Below, in pieces: positions 16,617-25,052 of a stretch of 64,000 nucleotides of DNA (positions are counted from its first letter, which is position 1; each line of letters starts with the position of its first letter). The notes beneath the pieces were generated by a model that was not told where the DNA came from, did not search any database, and worked only from the letters and a program-made list of their open reading frames with translations. The stretch covers positions 310,001-374,000 of the forward strand of contig NZ_AP025472.1 in assembly GCF_024347395.1 (NCBI RefSeq), written 5' to 3'. The stretch is from Vibrio cortegadensis (GTDB lineage: Bacteria > Pseudomonadota > Gammaproteobacteria > Enterobacterales > Vibrionaceae). A program made the position numbers and the translations under genes.

Positions 16617-17237
16617 TTAAAGAATAGCTAGAAGCTCAACTTCAAACACAAGAGCTGCAAAAGGAGGGATTGCAGCGCCAGCGCCACGCTCACCATATGC
16701 AAGATCTTGTGGGATGTATAGTTTCCACTTAGAGCCAACAGGCATCATTTGTAGAGCTTGTACCCAACCTTGGATTACGCCAGTTACTGGGAATTCTGCA
16801 GGTTGACCACGAGAAACAGAGCTGTCAAAAACAGTACCGTCAGTTAGCTCACCGTGGTAATGAACACGAACTTGCTTGTCAGAAGTTGGAATTTCGCCAG
16901 TACCTTCTGTAAGGATTTCGTATTGTAGACCAGACTCAAGAACCGTTACTTCTGAACGAAGAGCGTTGTCAGTTAGGAATGCTTCACCGTCTGCTGCTGC
17001 TACTTTAGCAAGCTCTTGACGTGCTGCTTCACCACGAGTGTGTAGCTCTTGCAGTGCGTTGTTGATTTCGTCAACTTCGATAGCTGGCATGTCACCAACT
17101 AGTGCTGTTGCGATACCAGCAGCGATAGCGTCAACGTTAAGACCTTCAAGACCAGAACCCGCTAGTTGTTGGCCCATTTGTAGACCGATGCCGTAGCTTG
17201 CTTTTTGCTCTACTGTTTCAAATTTTACTTCAGACAT
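16617..17237 (-). CDS. fklB: FKBP-type peptidyl-prolyl isomerase (FKBP22)
   Basis: Catalyses cis-trans isomerisation of prolyl bonds in protein folding. It has 206 residues from the ATG at 17237; an upstream in-frame GTG at 17246 was rejected because AAAGAG sits properly before the ATG. An N-terminal dimerisation helix region (1-95) precedes a C-terminal FKBP domain with VHYHGELTDGTVFDSS near 125-140 and a typical YGERGAGAAIPPFAALVFEV end. No signal peptide is seen, so it is probably cytoplasmic as in E. coli FklB. It lies near a ytfB-like gene, as in E. coli. Confidence 0.95.
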   Translation of the reverse strand: MSEVKFETVEQKASYGIGLQMGQQLAGSGLEGLNVDAIAAGIATALVGDMPAIEVDEINNALQELHTRGEAARQELAKVAAADGEAFLTDNALRSEVTVLESGLQYEILTEGTGEIPTSDKQVRVHYHGELTDGTVFDSSVSRGQPAEFPVTGVIQGWVQALQMMPVGSKWKLYIPQDLAYGERGAGAAIPPFAALVFEVELLAIL

Positions 17238-17494
17238 GAATGTCACTCTTTATTTGTACAAAGAAAAGAGAAAGGATACCAGTATTAAACCGAGGAGGAA
17301 ACGCTAAAGCTTCTTTCGAACAGGAAAAGGCACACGATGTGACATTACTCAGGTTACTAAGTATCTTGTAATTATGCATTCATTCACTATGGGTCGAAAT
17401 AGTGTAACAAGGTTAAGGAAATTGATGCTTTCCTCTATACTCAAGCGGCAATGCTTTTTATAATATTGGTTCAAAATAAAGGAGATGTGTAGCG

Positions 17495-18052
17495 ATGAAT
17501 CGTCGACACAAGAAAAAGCAGCAAGTTAATTATGTTGAACTGGCAAAAGCGAAATTAAGCGCTTTTGATGGAAAAATTGTGCTGGCTCGTCTTAAGAATT
17601 TTTGGCAGGGTTTACCGCGTCTACATCGCCGTATAATCAGCGTGTTGGCTCCTTTAATTTGTATTCTGGCTCTTTTACCTGCACCAAAGCCTAGTATTAA
17701 AAGTCCAGTAGTGAATGAACGTGTTGAGCTGAGTATTAATACTCAAAGTTTAAGCGAACAGCAAAGCACGGAACAATCCTCTTTAAAATCTGAATCATGG
17801 CGTGAATACACGGTTAAGAATGGCGACACCTTATCGCAAGTTTTCCGTAATAATTCATTGCCGATGACAGATTTAAATGCGCTGGTAAAAATAGAAGGTT
17901 CTGATAAGCCATTAAGCCAAATTAAGAAAGGGCAGTTAGTCCGTTTTAAATTGGCATCTGATGGTAATTTGGACATTCTACAATTGGAAAAAGGGAGTTC
18001 TTCAGTGATGTTTTTCCGTTTATCTGATGGTGGCTTCGGAAGAAGTAAATAG
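17495..18052 (+). CDS. ytfB: YtfB/OapA-family LysM-like cell-envelope protein
   Basis: Probable inner-membrane anchored, peptidoglycan-associated protein; E. coli YtfB is linked to cell division and glycan binding. It has 185 residues. A basic cytoplasmic N terminus comes first, then one membrane segment at about 48-64 (IISVLAPLICILALLPA), a Ser/Gln-rich linker, and a LysM-like domain at 103-185 (YTVKNGDTLSQVFRNNSLP). It starts after AAAGGAG. A TATAAT at 17459-17464 could be its -10. The stop is only six bases from the convergent transporter stop, with no terminator between. Orthology is supported by the adjacent fklB. Confidence 0.8.
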   Translation: MNRRHKKKQQVNYVELAKAKLSAFDGKIVLARLKNFWQGLPRLHRRIISVLAPLICILALLPAPKPSIKSPVVNERVELSINTQSLSEQQSTEQSSLKSESWREYTVKNGDTLSQVFRNNSLPMTDLNALVKIEGSDKPLSQIKKGQLVRFKLASDGNLDILQLEKGSSSVMFFRLSDGGFGRSK

Positions 18053-18058
18053 AAAAAA

Positions 18059-18946
18059 TCACTTACTAGAACGGGGCGTGACAAGTTGCTGGCTTATCCA
18101 TTTTTTCGGTATCAATGGTAATAAAATTAAGCAGATACCGATTACGGTCAGCCAATTAGGTATTTCATCAAACCACCATACTCCCAAGATCGCAACGAAT
18201 ATTAACCCTGAATATTCTGCAAGTGCAATTTGAGACGCTGGCGCTTTTTTATAGGCGACAACGGCTAGACCATTATAGGTCAAAATTAGAGACGCACTTA
18301 ATATTACCCACCCAAGTTCAGCTACGCTTATCGGCTGCCAATTCAGCACTGCTAATACACCCGCCACGGGAATAGACATTAACGTCGTCCACATCAATGT
18401 GGTGATCACAGGTTGCTCTGCTGGTATTTTTCGGACTAATACATTAAATAATGCGAGTGTACATGCGGTGCCAAGAGCGAAAAAAGCAGCCCAATGAAAC
18501 TCCGAAGGTCGAAGAACAATCATCACCCCAATGAAACCTACCACAGTACCAATCACTTTATTTAAGCGTGGCTTTTCGTCTAAAAGCCATACCGATAATG
18601 GCAACATCAACAGTGGTGCTGCATAGAAAACAGCGTTAGCCGTTGCGAGAGGGAGATAGGTAATGGCTACCATCATACAACCACTGCCAATCAAAACTAA
18701 GTGTGCTCGTATTGCCGTGACTCGGCGGTTATTCAGTACTCTTTTGGATTTCGATTGGCGAAGCCAAAAAGGAAGGATCAGCAAGAGTGACATTACTTGG
18801 CGGATGAAAATGTATTGGTATGGTGATATCCCTCCGTCCAACAATTTAACCGCAACATCAGATAACGAAGCGGTTAAATTTCCCAGAATCAGTAAGGTTA
18901 CCGCCAAATTGGTTGGTGACACATTCGTGAAAGGGTTACCTAGCAT
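18059..18946 (-). CDS. EamA-family (DMT superfamily) transporter
   Basis: Inner-membrane permease of the drug/metabolite transporter superfamily, substrate unknown. It has 295 residues with about ten hydrophobic helices arranged as two EamA repeats. FIRQVMSLLLILPFWLR near 47-63 and YLPLATANAVFYAAPLLMLP near 98-117 are typical of repeat one, and the second repeat ends LTVIGICLILLPLIP. It is seven bases downstream of an ElaA-like acetyltransferase and probably co-transcribed with it. E. coli has a DMT gene (ytfF) in the equivalent region. Confidence 0.9.
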   Translation of the reverse strand: MLGNPFTNVSPTNLAVTLLILGNLTASLSDVAVKLLDGGISPYQYIFIRQVMSLLLILPFWLRQSKSKRVLNNRRVTAIRAHLVLIGSGCMMVAITYLPLATANAVFYAAPLLMLPLSVWLLDEKPRLNKVIGTVVGFIGVMIVLRPSEFHWAAFFALGTACTLALFNVLVRKIPAEQPVITTLMWTTLMSIPVAGVLAVLNWQPISVAELGWVILSASLILTYNGLAVVAYKKAPASQIALAEYSGLIFVAILGVWWFDEIPNWLTVIGICLILLPLIPKKWISQQLVTPRSSK

Positions 18947-18953
18947 TGAGGTT

Positions 18954-19406
18954 CTATTTTTCTAAGCGCATATCAATATGCGGAATGTCATCTTCCAAAT
19001 AGGTCTCTGAGATACTTTGAAAACCATGCTGCAGATAAAAATTCTCTAGATGTTCTTGTGCGCCGATGTCGATGGTTTCGCCCGGCCATAGGTTTTCGCA
19101 TTGTAATAACGCTTGCTTGACGAGTTGGTGACCTAAACCTGTACCACGAGCACTCTCTTTTGTTGCTACTCGGCCAATACTGACATTGTCATAGCTGATA
19201 CCTGTTGGAAGGAGTCGAGCGCAAGCCACTAAGTTGCCGTTATCAAAGCCCATGAGGTGATGCACGCCATCCATGCAATCTTTACCATCTAGTTCAGGGT
19301 ATGGGCAGGTTTGCTCAACAACAAAAATATTGATCCTGAGTTGAATGAGTTCATGAAGTTGAGAGGTTGTCAGTTGAGAGAACGTCGCCAGTTGCCAAGA
19401 GATCAT
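18954..19406 (-). CDS. elaA: ElaA-family GNAT N-acetyltransferase
   Basis: Acetyl-CoA-dependent acetyltransferase of the GNAT fold, substrate unknown. It has 150 residues from the ATG at 19406, giving MISWQLATFSQLT, like E. coli ElaA MIEWQDLHHSEL; a GTG six bases earlier is less likely. Conserved parts are LIQLRINIFVVEQTCPYPEL near 22-41, the acetyl-CoA loop SARGTGLGHQLV near 91-102, and ENFYLQHGFQ near 125-134. It probably leads an operon with the EamA transporter. Confidence 0.88.
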   Translation of the reverse strand: MISWQLATFSQLTTSQLHELIQLRINIFVVEQTCPYPELDGKDCMDGVHHLMGFDNGNLVACARLLPTGISYDNVSIGRVATKESARGTGLGHQLVKQALLQCENLWPGETIDIGAQEHLENFYLQHGFQSISETYLEDDIPHIDMRLEK

Positions 19407-19475
19407 ATACACACCAAATTGCTTAATCGATAGCTACAATCTATCAAGTTCGTGGCTTTCTGACATTAACTTATG

Positions 19476-20045
19476 TTAACTCTTTTCTTTGATGCGAGCT
19501 TTAATTCGGCTTAAGCTGATGTGAGTGATACCAAGGTAAGCGGCAACTTGGTAATCGTTCAAGCGAGCTAATAAATCTGGATAGTGTTGGCAAAATAGCC
19601 CGTATCGCTCTTCTGGTGTGTACAGCAGCATGAAACGTTCCTTATTCTCCTTATGCATCAATTGAGTTTCAAGGAGCTTTAGATAGAGCGGATGAGACTC
19701 TTCTCGCCATGAGTGCAACGCCTGAGTTGGTAGGCATAGCAAACTGACAGGGGTTAAGGTCTCAAGCAAATATGGGGATGGCTGGTTCTTGATTAAGCTT
19801 TCAAACCCAATCATCCAATCTTGATCCCAATAAAATTCCTTACTGAATTGTTTACCTTGATCCGTTAAATAGCATGCATGACAGAGCCCTTCAATCAGGA
19901 AGTAAATTGAGTCAGCGACTTCCCCTTGGTTGACTAAAATATGTCGCGTAGGCAGTTCTAATGGCTTTGCTATTGAGAGTAGGTTGTCTATCTCGTTGGC
20001 ATCAAATCCGTTTATTGATAGTTGATGATGCAGCTGTTCATGCAT
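19476..20045 (-). CDS. Crp/Fnr-family transcriptional regulator
   Basis: Short regulator of 189 residues with an N-terminal cyclic-nucleotide-binding-type beta-roll (HILVNQGEVADSIYFLIEGL near 35-54). The C terminus ends in a helix-turn-helix-like segment, YQVAAYLGITHISLSRIKAR. The start at 20045 (MHEQLHHQLSINGF) is preferred over an ATA/ATG-rich upstream extension because GGAAG lies about a dozen bases before it. The cAMP-contacting residues of true CRP are not apparent, so the ligand is unknown. It is transcribed alone, after the cpdB terminator. Confidence 0.88.
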   Translation of the reverse strand: MHEQLHHQLSINGFDANEIDNLLSIAKPLELPTRHILVNQGEVADSIYFLIEGLCHACYLTDQGKQFSKEFYWDQDWMIGFESLIKNQPSPYLLETLTPVSLLCLPTQALHSWREESHPLYLKLLETQLMHKENKERFMLLYTPEERYGLFCQHYPDLLARLNDYQVAAYLGITHISLSRIKARIKEKS

Positions 20046-20211
20046 GAGAGTGTTCTTCCAGAGTATGCGCGTTATGGGGCCTATCATATACTGAAATACC
20101 TAGCCGTTGCGATGTTAGAGGAAACCATAGGTAGACCTTTAGTCATCTGACTGCCAATGCAACGTGTCATGGGTTGTGCTAACGGAAAATAGTGGCGAAA
20201 TTAGGAAACAT

Positions 20212-20246
20212 AAACAAAAAAACGCAGCTCAAAGTGAGCTGCGTTT
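20212..20246 (-). terminator. Terminator of cpdB
   Basis: AACGCAGCTC (20221-20230), AAAGT loop, GAGCTGCGTT (20236-20245). On the minus strand the stem is followed by T residues (A run at 20215-20222). It lies immediately downstream of the cpdB stop. Confidence 0.9.
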
Positions 20247-20270
20247 GAAAGTAATACGCTTAGCGTTAAT

Positions 20271-22232
20271 TTATTTCGCTAAATCTAGTTTGTAAACCGC
20301 AAAGCCAACTTCATCTGTCGCGACTTGTGTCATTGGGTATTGACCTTTGTCTTTGATAAATTGTGCGGCTTTTTCGCTTGGGGATGTTTCAAAGCGAATA
20401 TCGAGTTTTACATCCGTCTTGATTGGTGCAAATGACCAGTTGTTGTCTGCACTTGGAATTACTTGGCCTTTCTCTTTGCTTACGCGTGAGATGTAGCTTG
20501 CTAGTACCGTACGGTTCTCATCTGGTGCATCAAACGCTACGAAATCACTACCAGTACCTGGGAACTTGTTGCTGTAAGCACGGTAGTTGTTTGTTGCAAT
20601 GATGAACGGTTGCTTCATATCGATTGGTTTACCTTGGTAGGTTAGGCCAACAATACGTTGCGAATCAGCGTTAATGACTTTGCAGTTGCCGTCGTATTTC
20701 GCAGGTTGAGTAATATCGATTTGGTAGTTTACGCCATCGATAACATCAAAGTTATACGTACGGAAGTTGTCCCAATCGATCAGCGATTGTGATGCTGTGC
20801 TGTTAGGATCGATCTGCTTGAATTGACCAGCAGAACACTCAAGCCACTCTTTTACTTCGCTGCCTGTTACTTTCATTGCAACTAAAGTGTTTGGGTACAA
20901 GTAAAGATCCGCAGCGTTACGGAACGTTAGTTGGCCAGATTCCACTTCAGTAAAGTTAGCAGGATCGTTACCACGACCGCCGGCTTTAAATGGTGCCGCA
21001 GCTGATAGAACTGGCGTTCCGTCTAGGTTTGGGTCACCTTGGATAAAGCGTTCTACGTAATCTTTTTGTGCTAAGTTAACAATTTGAACAGTAGGATCAT
21101 CTTGAACCAATGCAAGGAAGCTGTACATGACATCGCTTGCTTTACCGATTGGTTGGTTAACAAAGTCACGTGTACCATTGTGATCTTCTTCAAGTGCTTT
21201 CAAAATACCAGTATCGGCTTTTGCAAGAGACTGTTTAGTTTTCTTGTTGTAGATTGGACGAGCTTCAGATTGACCTGAAGTCACTTCCCAACCGCCGTCT
21301 TTTTTCTCTAACACAAGATCCATAACACCAACGTGGCTACCCCAACGACCTGGCATTACTGCCGCTACGCCATTCATGGTGCCTTTTTCGTTGTCGATGC
21401 CTTCAATACCATCAAACCCTTTACCTGGGAAAACCGCGTGCGCATGGCCAAAGGCAATCGCATCAATGCCTTCAACCTCTGATAAGTAGAAGCTTGAGTT
21501 TTCTTCACCGAGTTTATGAGGTTCTGTAGAGACACCTGAGTGTGGGATCGCAATAATAACGTCCGCACCTTCTTGCTTCATTTGAGGTACGTAAAGTTCA
21601 GCGGTCTGCTTAATATCTTTCGCGATCACTTTACCTTCAAGATTCTTCTTATCCCACACCATGATTTGTGGTGGAACAAAGCCAATGTAACCGACTTTAA
21701 TTTCTTGAGCATTACCGTCTACATCTTTGAAAGTATGCGTTTTGATTAAGTAAGGCTTGAAGTAGTGCTCGCCAGTCTCTTTGTCATACACGTTAGCATT
21801 GACGTAAGGGAAGTTCGCATCGTTTAACGACTCTTTTAAGAAATCAAGACCGTAGTTAAATTCATGGTTACCAATGTTTGCGGCATCATAATCAAGTTGG
21901 TTCATCGCCTTGTAAACAGGGTGGATTTCACCAGGCTTAATCCCTTTTGCTGCTTGGTAATCACCCATTGGGCTACCTTGAAGAAGATCGCCATTGTCGA
22001 CCAATACACTGTTGGTCACTTCATTTCGGGCTTCTTTTACTAAAGTAGCAGTGCGGCTAAGACCTGTTTTTTTCGTTGCTTTATCTTTGTAGTAGTCATA
22101 GTCCATTACGTTCGTGTGAATATCTGTTGTTTCAACGATACGTAGTTTAATTGTATCGGCCATTGCTGGGCCTGCCATTGCTAGCATGCCGCCAAGAATT
22201 GCAAGAGATAGAGGTTTCACTGCCACTTTCAT
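20271..22232 (-). CDS. cpdB: Periplasmic 2',3'-cyclic-nucleotide 2'-phosphodiesterase/3'-nucleotidase
   Basis: Hydrolyses 2',3'-cyclic nucleotides and 3'-nucleotides in the periplasm for nucleoside salvage. It has 653 residues from the ATG at 22232 preceded by TGGAGC. A signal peptide ends near AMA at residue 25. The calcineurin-like metallophosphatase domain has ETTDIHTNVMDYD near 33-45, GNHEFNYGLDF and GHAHAVFPG. A 5'-nucleotidase C-terminal domain occupies roughly 370-560, including RAYSNKFPGTGSDFVAFD. It faces cysD divergently. Confidence 0.96.
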   Translation of the reverse strand: MKVAVKPLSLAILGGMLAMAGPAMADTIKLRIVETTDIHTNVMDYDYYKDKATKKTGLSRTATLVKEARNEVTNSVLVDNGDLLQGSPMGDYQAAKGIKPGEIHPVYKAMNQLDYDAANIGNHEFNYGLDFLKESLNDANFPYVNANVYDKETGEHYFKPYLIKTHTFKDVDGNAQEIKVGYIGFVPPQIMVWDKKNLEGKVIAKDIKQTAELYVPQMKQEGADVIIAIPHSGVSTEPHKLGEENSSFYLSEVEGIDAIAFGHAHAVFPGKGFDGIEGIDNEKGTMNGVAAVMPGRWGSHVGVMDLVLEKKDGGWEVTSGQSEARPIYNKKTKQSLAKADTGILKALEEDHNGTRDFVNQPIGKASDVMYSFLALVQDDPTVQIVNLAQKDYVERFIQGDPNLDGTPVLSAAAPFKAGGRGNDPANFTEVESGQLTFRNAADLYLYPNTLVAMKVTGSEVKEWLECSAGQFKQIDPNSTASQSLIDWDNFRTYNFDVIDGVNYQIDITQPAKYDGNCKVINADSQRIVGLTYQGKPIDMKQPFIIATNNYRAYSNKFPGTGSDFVAFDAPDENRTVLASYISRVSKEKGQVIPSADNNWSFAPIKTDVKLDIRFETSPSEKAAQFIKDKGQYPMTQVATDEVGFAVYKLDLAK

Positions 22233-22552
22233 TGTTTGCTCCAATATGAGGGGGAGATTAATAACGGGTCTAATGTAACAAAAGGCGCTGAAACAATGAT
22301 GGATGCGGTTAATAAAGTGTGATGTGTCACGATTACTTAATAGCGTTCTGTCATGAATGTCTCAGCTTTGCTTGTTTTTTGTTCGCCCTGTTTGTTTTGT
22401 AAACCGCTATTAATGTAGAAAAGTTCACCTGAAAAATCTTCCCTTATCAGCTTTTCGAATAAAAAATGAAATTTTAGAATTTCCAGTAATATATATAGAT
22501 GGACATAATAGGTGCATCAATGAAGCAAGGATCGCGATAAGGAAGCAGAAAG
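22233..22552. other. Divergent cpdB-cysD control region (320 bases)
   Basis: AT-rich intergenic region with no ORF and no clear RNA gene. An AT-rich TATATATA at 22490-22497 lies about 55 bases before cysD, but no matching -35 is visible. That would fit activator-dependent transcription, as by CysB in enterics. A perfect but short palindrome, GTGA-TGTG-TCAC, sits near 22319-22330 on the cpdB side. I cannot identify a specific regulator from it. Confidence 0.5.
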
Positions 22553-23461
22553 ATGGACCAACAACGTTTAACCCACTTAAAACAGCTAGAAGCGGAGAGT
22601 ATTCATATTATCCGCGAGGTTGCTGCTGAATTCGGCAATCCTGTCATGATGTATTCCATTGGAAAAGACTCCTCTGTGATGCTGCATCTGGCTCGAAAAG
22701 CGTTTTACCCGGGGAAAATTCCATTCCCACTACTGCATGTCGATACCAACTGGAAGTTTCGCGAAATGATTGAATTTCGTGATCGCACTGCCAAAAAGTA
22801 TGGTTTTGATCTACTGGTGCATAAGAACCCTGAAGGGCTTGAGATGGGGATAAACCCATTTGTGCATGGCTCATCTAAACATACCGACATCATGAAAACT
22901 CAGGGCTTAAAGCAAGCGTTAAATCATTATGGATTTGATGCTGCTTTTGGTGGCGCTCGACGTGATGAAGAAAAATCGCGAGCTAAAGAACGCGTTTACT
23001 CTTTCCGAGATAAAAATCATACCTGGGATCCTAAAAGCCAGCGCCCTGAATTGTGGAAGACTTATAACGGCCAGGTGAATAAAGGGGAGAGCATACGCGT
23101 ATTCCCGCTATCAAACTGGACGGAATTGGATATCTGGCAGTACATCTATTTAGAAAATATTGAAATTGTACCGCTGTATCTTGCTGAGAAGCGCCCTGTG
23201 GTTGATCGTGATGGCATGCTGATCATGGTTGATGATGAGCGTATGGATATTGGTGAAGATGAAGTGGTTGAAGAGAAAAGTGTGCGTTTTCGTACCCTTG
23301 GTTGCTACCCATTAACAGGTGCGATTGAGTCTGAGGCAAATACGCTTACGGGAATTATTGAAGAGATGTTGGTGGCAACGTCGAGTGAACGACAAGGGCG
23401 AGCGATCGACCACGATCAGTCAGGATCTATGGAACTGAAAAAACGCCAAGGTTACTTCTAA
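22553..23461 (+). CDS. cysD: Sulfate adenylyltransferase subunit 2
   Basis: Small subunit of ATP sulfurylase, forming adenosine 5'-phosphosulfate from sulfate and ATP. It has 302 residues. The PP-loop motif YSIGKDSSVMLHLA is near 34-47, and GGARRDEEKSRAKERVYSFR near 134-153 is typical of the family. It starts MDQQRLTHLKQLEAESIHII after AAGGAAG. It is the first gene of the assimilatory sulfate operon, 18 bases before cysN. Confidence 0.97.
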   Translation: MDQQRLTHLKQLEAESIHIIREVAAEFGNPVMMYSIGKDSSVMLHLARKAFYPGKIPFPLLHVDTNWKFREMIEFRDRTAKKYGFDLLVHKNPEGLEMGINPFVHGSSKHTDIMKTQGLKQALNHYGFDAAFGGARRDEEKSRAKERVYSFRDKNHTWDPKSQRPELWKTYNGQVNKGESIRVFPLSNWTELDIWQYIYLENIEIVPLYLAEKRPVVDRDGMLIMVDDERMDIGEDEVVEEKSVRFRTLGCYPLTGAIESEANTLTGIIEEMLVATSSERQGRAIDHDQSGSMELKKRQGYF

Positions 23462-23479
23462 GGATCTAAGGAAAGAATA

Positions 23480-24910
23480 ATGAATAGTGCAGTTGAAGCT
23501 GAACTCGCTGAGTTAGGCATTGAAGGTTATCTTAATCAACACCAATATAAATCGATGCTCAGATTTTTAACTTGTGGCTCGGTTGATGATGGGAAAAGTA
23601 CCTTAATTGGACGTTTGCTCCATGATACGCAGCAGATCTATGAAGATCAGTTAGCGGCGGTTCACTCAGATAGCCAACGCGTTGGAACGACGGGTGAAAA
23701 GCCTGATTTGGCCCTCCTGGTTGATGGCTTGCAAGCTGAGCGTGAACAAGGGATCACCATTGATGTTGCTTATCGTTATTTCTCTACTGAGAAGCGTAAG
23801 TTCATTATCGCGGATACTCCTGGGCACGAGCAATATACGCGTAATATGGCAACCGGAGCTTCGACTTGTGATCTTGCAGTGATCTTGATTGATGCTCGAA
23901 AAGGCGTACTAGACCAAACTCGTCGCCACTCATTCATAGCTAACTTACTTGGCTTGAAACATTTTGTCGTCGCGGTCAATAAAATGGATCTTGTGGATTA
24001 TTCACAACAGCGTTTCGAAGAGATCCGCGATCAATATTTATCGTTTGCTGAAAATTTGCAAGGCGATACCAATATTCAGATTCTTCCACTGTCTGCTTTA
24101 GAAGGTGAAAACGTTGCATCGGCGAGTCAAGAAATGTCATGGTTTGAAGGCCCAACTCTGTTAGAGGTTCTTGAGACTGTCGATATTGATCAAAGTCGCT
24201 CTGGTGGTGACTTCCGCTTCCCAGTGCAGTACGTCAATCGTCCTAACCTCGATTTTCGAGGTTTCTCTGGGACGATTGCTTCAGGTCAGATTGCTGTTGG
24301 CGACACGATCAAAGCACTTCCTTCAGGCAAGTTCTCTAAAGTGGCGAGCATTGTCACGTTTGATGGTGAACTACAATCTGCTCAAGCGGGGCTGGCGGTA
24401 ACACTGACTCTTGAAGATGAGATTGATATTAGCCGAGGCGATCTAATCGTGTTGGAGAATGCTGAAATTGAAACAACGAACCATCTGTTAGCCGATGTGG
24501 TGTGGATGACTGAGCAACCGCTTAAACCGGGTCGTGAGTATGATATTAAAGTGGCAGGTAAAAAAACACTTGGCCAAGTTAGCTCTATTCGCCATCAATA
24601 CGATATTAATAACCTCTCAACCCATACGGCAAGTGAATTGCCGCTCAATGGTATTGGCTTGTGTGAGTGGTCACTAACCGAATCTGTGGCGTTAGATAAA
24701 TATCGTGAATGTGCGGATACTGGTGGCTTCATCATTATTGATCGCTTAACCAACGTTACGGTGGGAGCAGGGCTTATCCGTGAAGGTTTAGATAGCGTGG
24801 CGAAGGTTCAAGGTGACTTCTCTGCATTTGAAATCGAATTCAATGCATTAGTTCGTAAACATTTCCCGCACTGGGATGCGAAAGATTTGAGCCAACTACT
24901 TCGCAAGTAG
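23480..24910 (+). CDS. cysN: Sulfate adenylyltransferase subunit 1 (GTPase)
   Basis: GTPase subunit that drives ATP sulfurylase. It has 476 residues. The translation-factor-like G domain has GSVDDGKSTLIGRLL near 33-47, EREQGITIDVAYRYF near 91-105, DTPGHEQYTRNMA near 113-125 and NKMD near 168-171. EF-Tu-like beta-barrel domains follow. No APS kinase domain is fused; cysC is a separate gene downstream, after an inserted permease. Confidence 0.97.
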   Translation: MNSAVEAELAELGIEGYLNQHQYKSMLRFLTCGSVDDGKSTLIGRLLHDTQQIYEDQLAAVHSDSQRVGTTGEKPDLALLVDGLQAEREQGITIDVAYRYFSTEKRKFIIADTPGHEQYTRNMATGASTCDLAVILIDARKGVLDQTRRHSFIANLLGLKHFVVAVNKMDLVDYSQQRFEEIRDQYLSFAENLQGDTNIQILPLSALEGENVASASQEMSWFEGPTLLEVLETVDIDQSRSGGDFRFPVQYVNRPNLDFRGFSGTIASGQIAVGDTIKALPSGKFSKVASIVTFDGELQSAQAGLAVTLTLEDEIDISRGDLIVLENAEIETTNHLLADVVWMTEQPLKPGREYDIKVAGKKTLGQVSSIRHQYDINNLSTHTASELPLNGIGLCEWSLTESVALDKYRECADTGGFIIIDRLTNVTVGAGLIREGLDSVAKVQGDFSAFEIEFNALVRKHFPHWDAKDLSQLLRK

Positions 24911-25010
24911 AGATAAAAGTCAGCCAGTAGAGTTGTAAAAGTAGGGTGTGAGATTGACTAACAATCGAATGTCTCACTTGGGGTTATGTCTCTAATTCAA
25001 ATAGGTGAAT

Positions 25011-25038
25011 GTGTGGAAGTGAGTGATCACTTTCACAC
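25011..25038 (+). promoter_or_regulatory. Intercistronic stem-loop before the SLC13 permease
   Basis: A twelve-pair stem (one G-U) forms between GTGTGGAAGTGA (25011-25022) and TCACTTTCACAC (25027-25038) around a GTGA tetraloop, ending 14 bases before the permease ATG. The T run needed for a classical terminator is missing. It may be a translational control or mRNA-processing element. Confidence 0.55.
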
Positions 25039-25052
25039 TCAGGGAAGCGTTT

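Noticed and set aside
22318..22331. Possible CRP site near cpdB
   Set aside because: GTGA and TCAC half-sites are four bases apart, whereas CRP needs TGTGA-N6-TCACA spacing.
24948..24977. GTGAGA/TCTCAC hairpin after cysN as a terminator
   Set aside because: The stem is short with competing pairings and no T run. The downstream permease and cysC fit the same operon.
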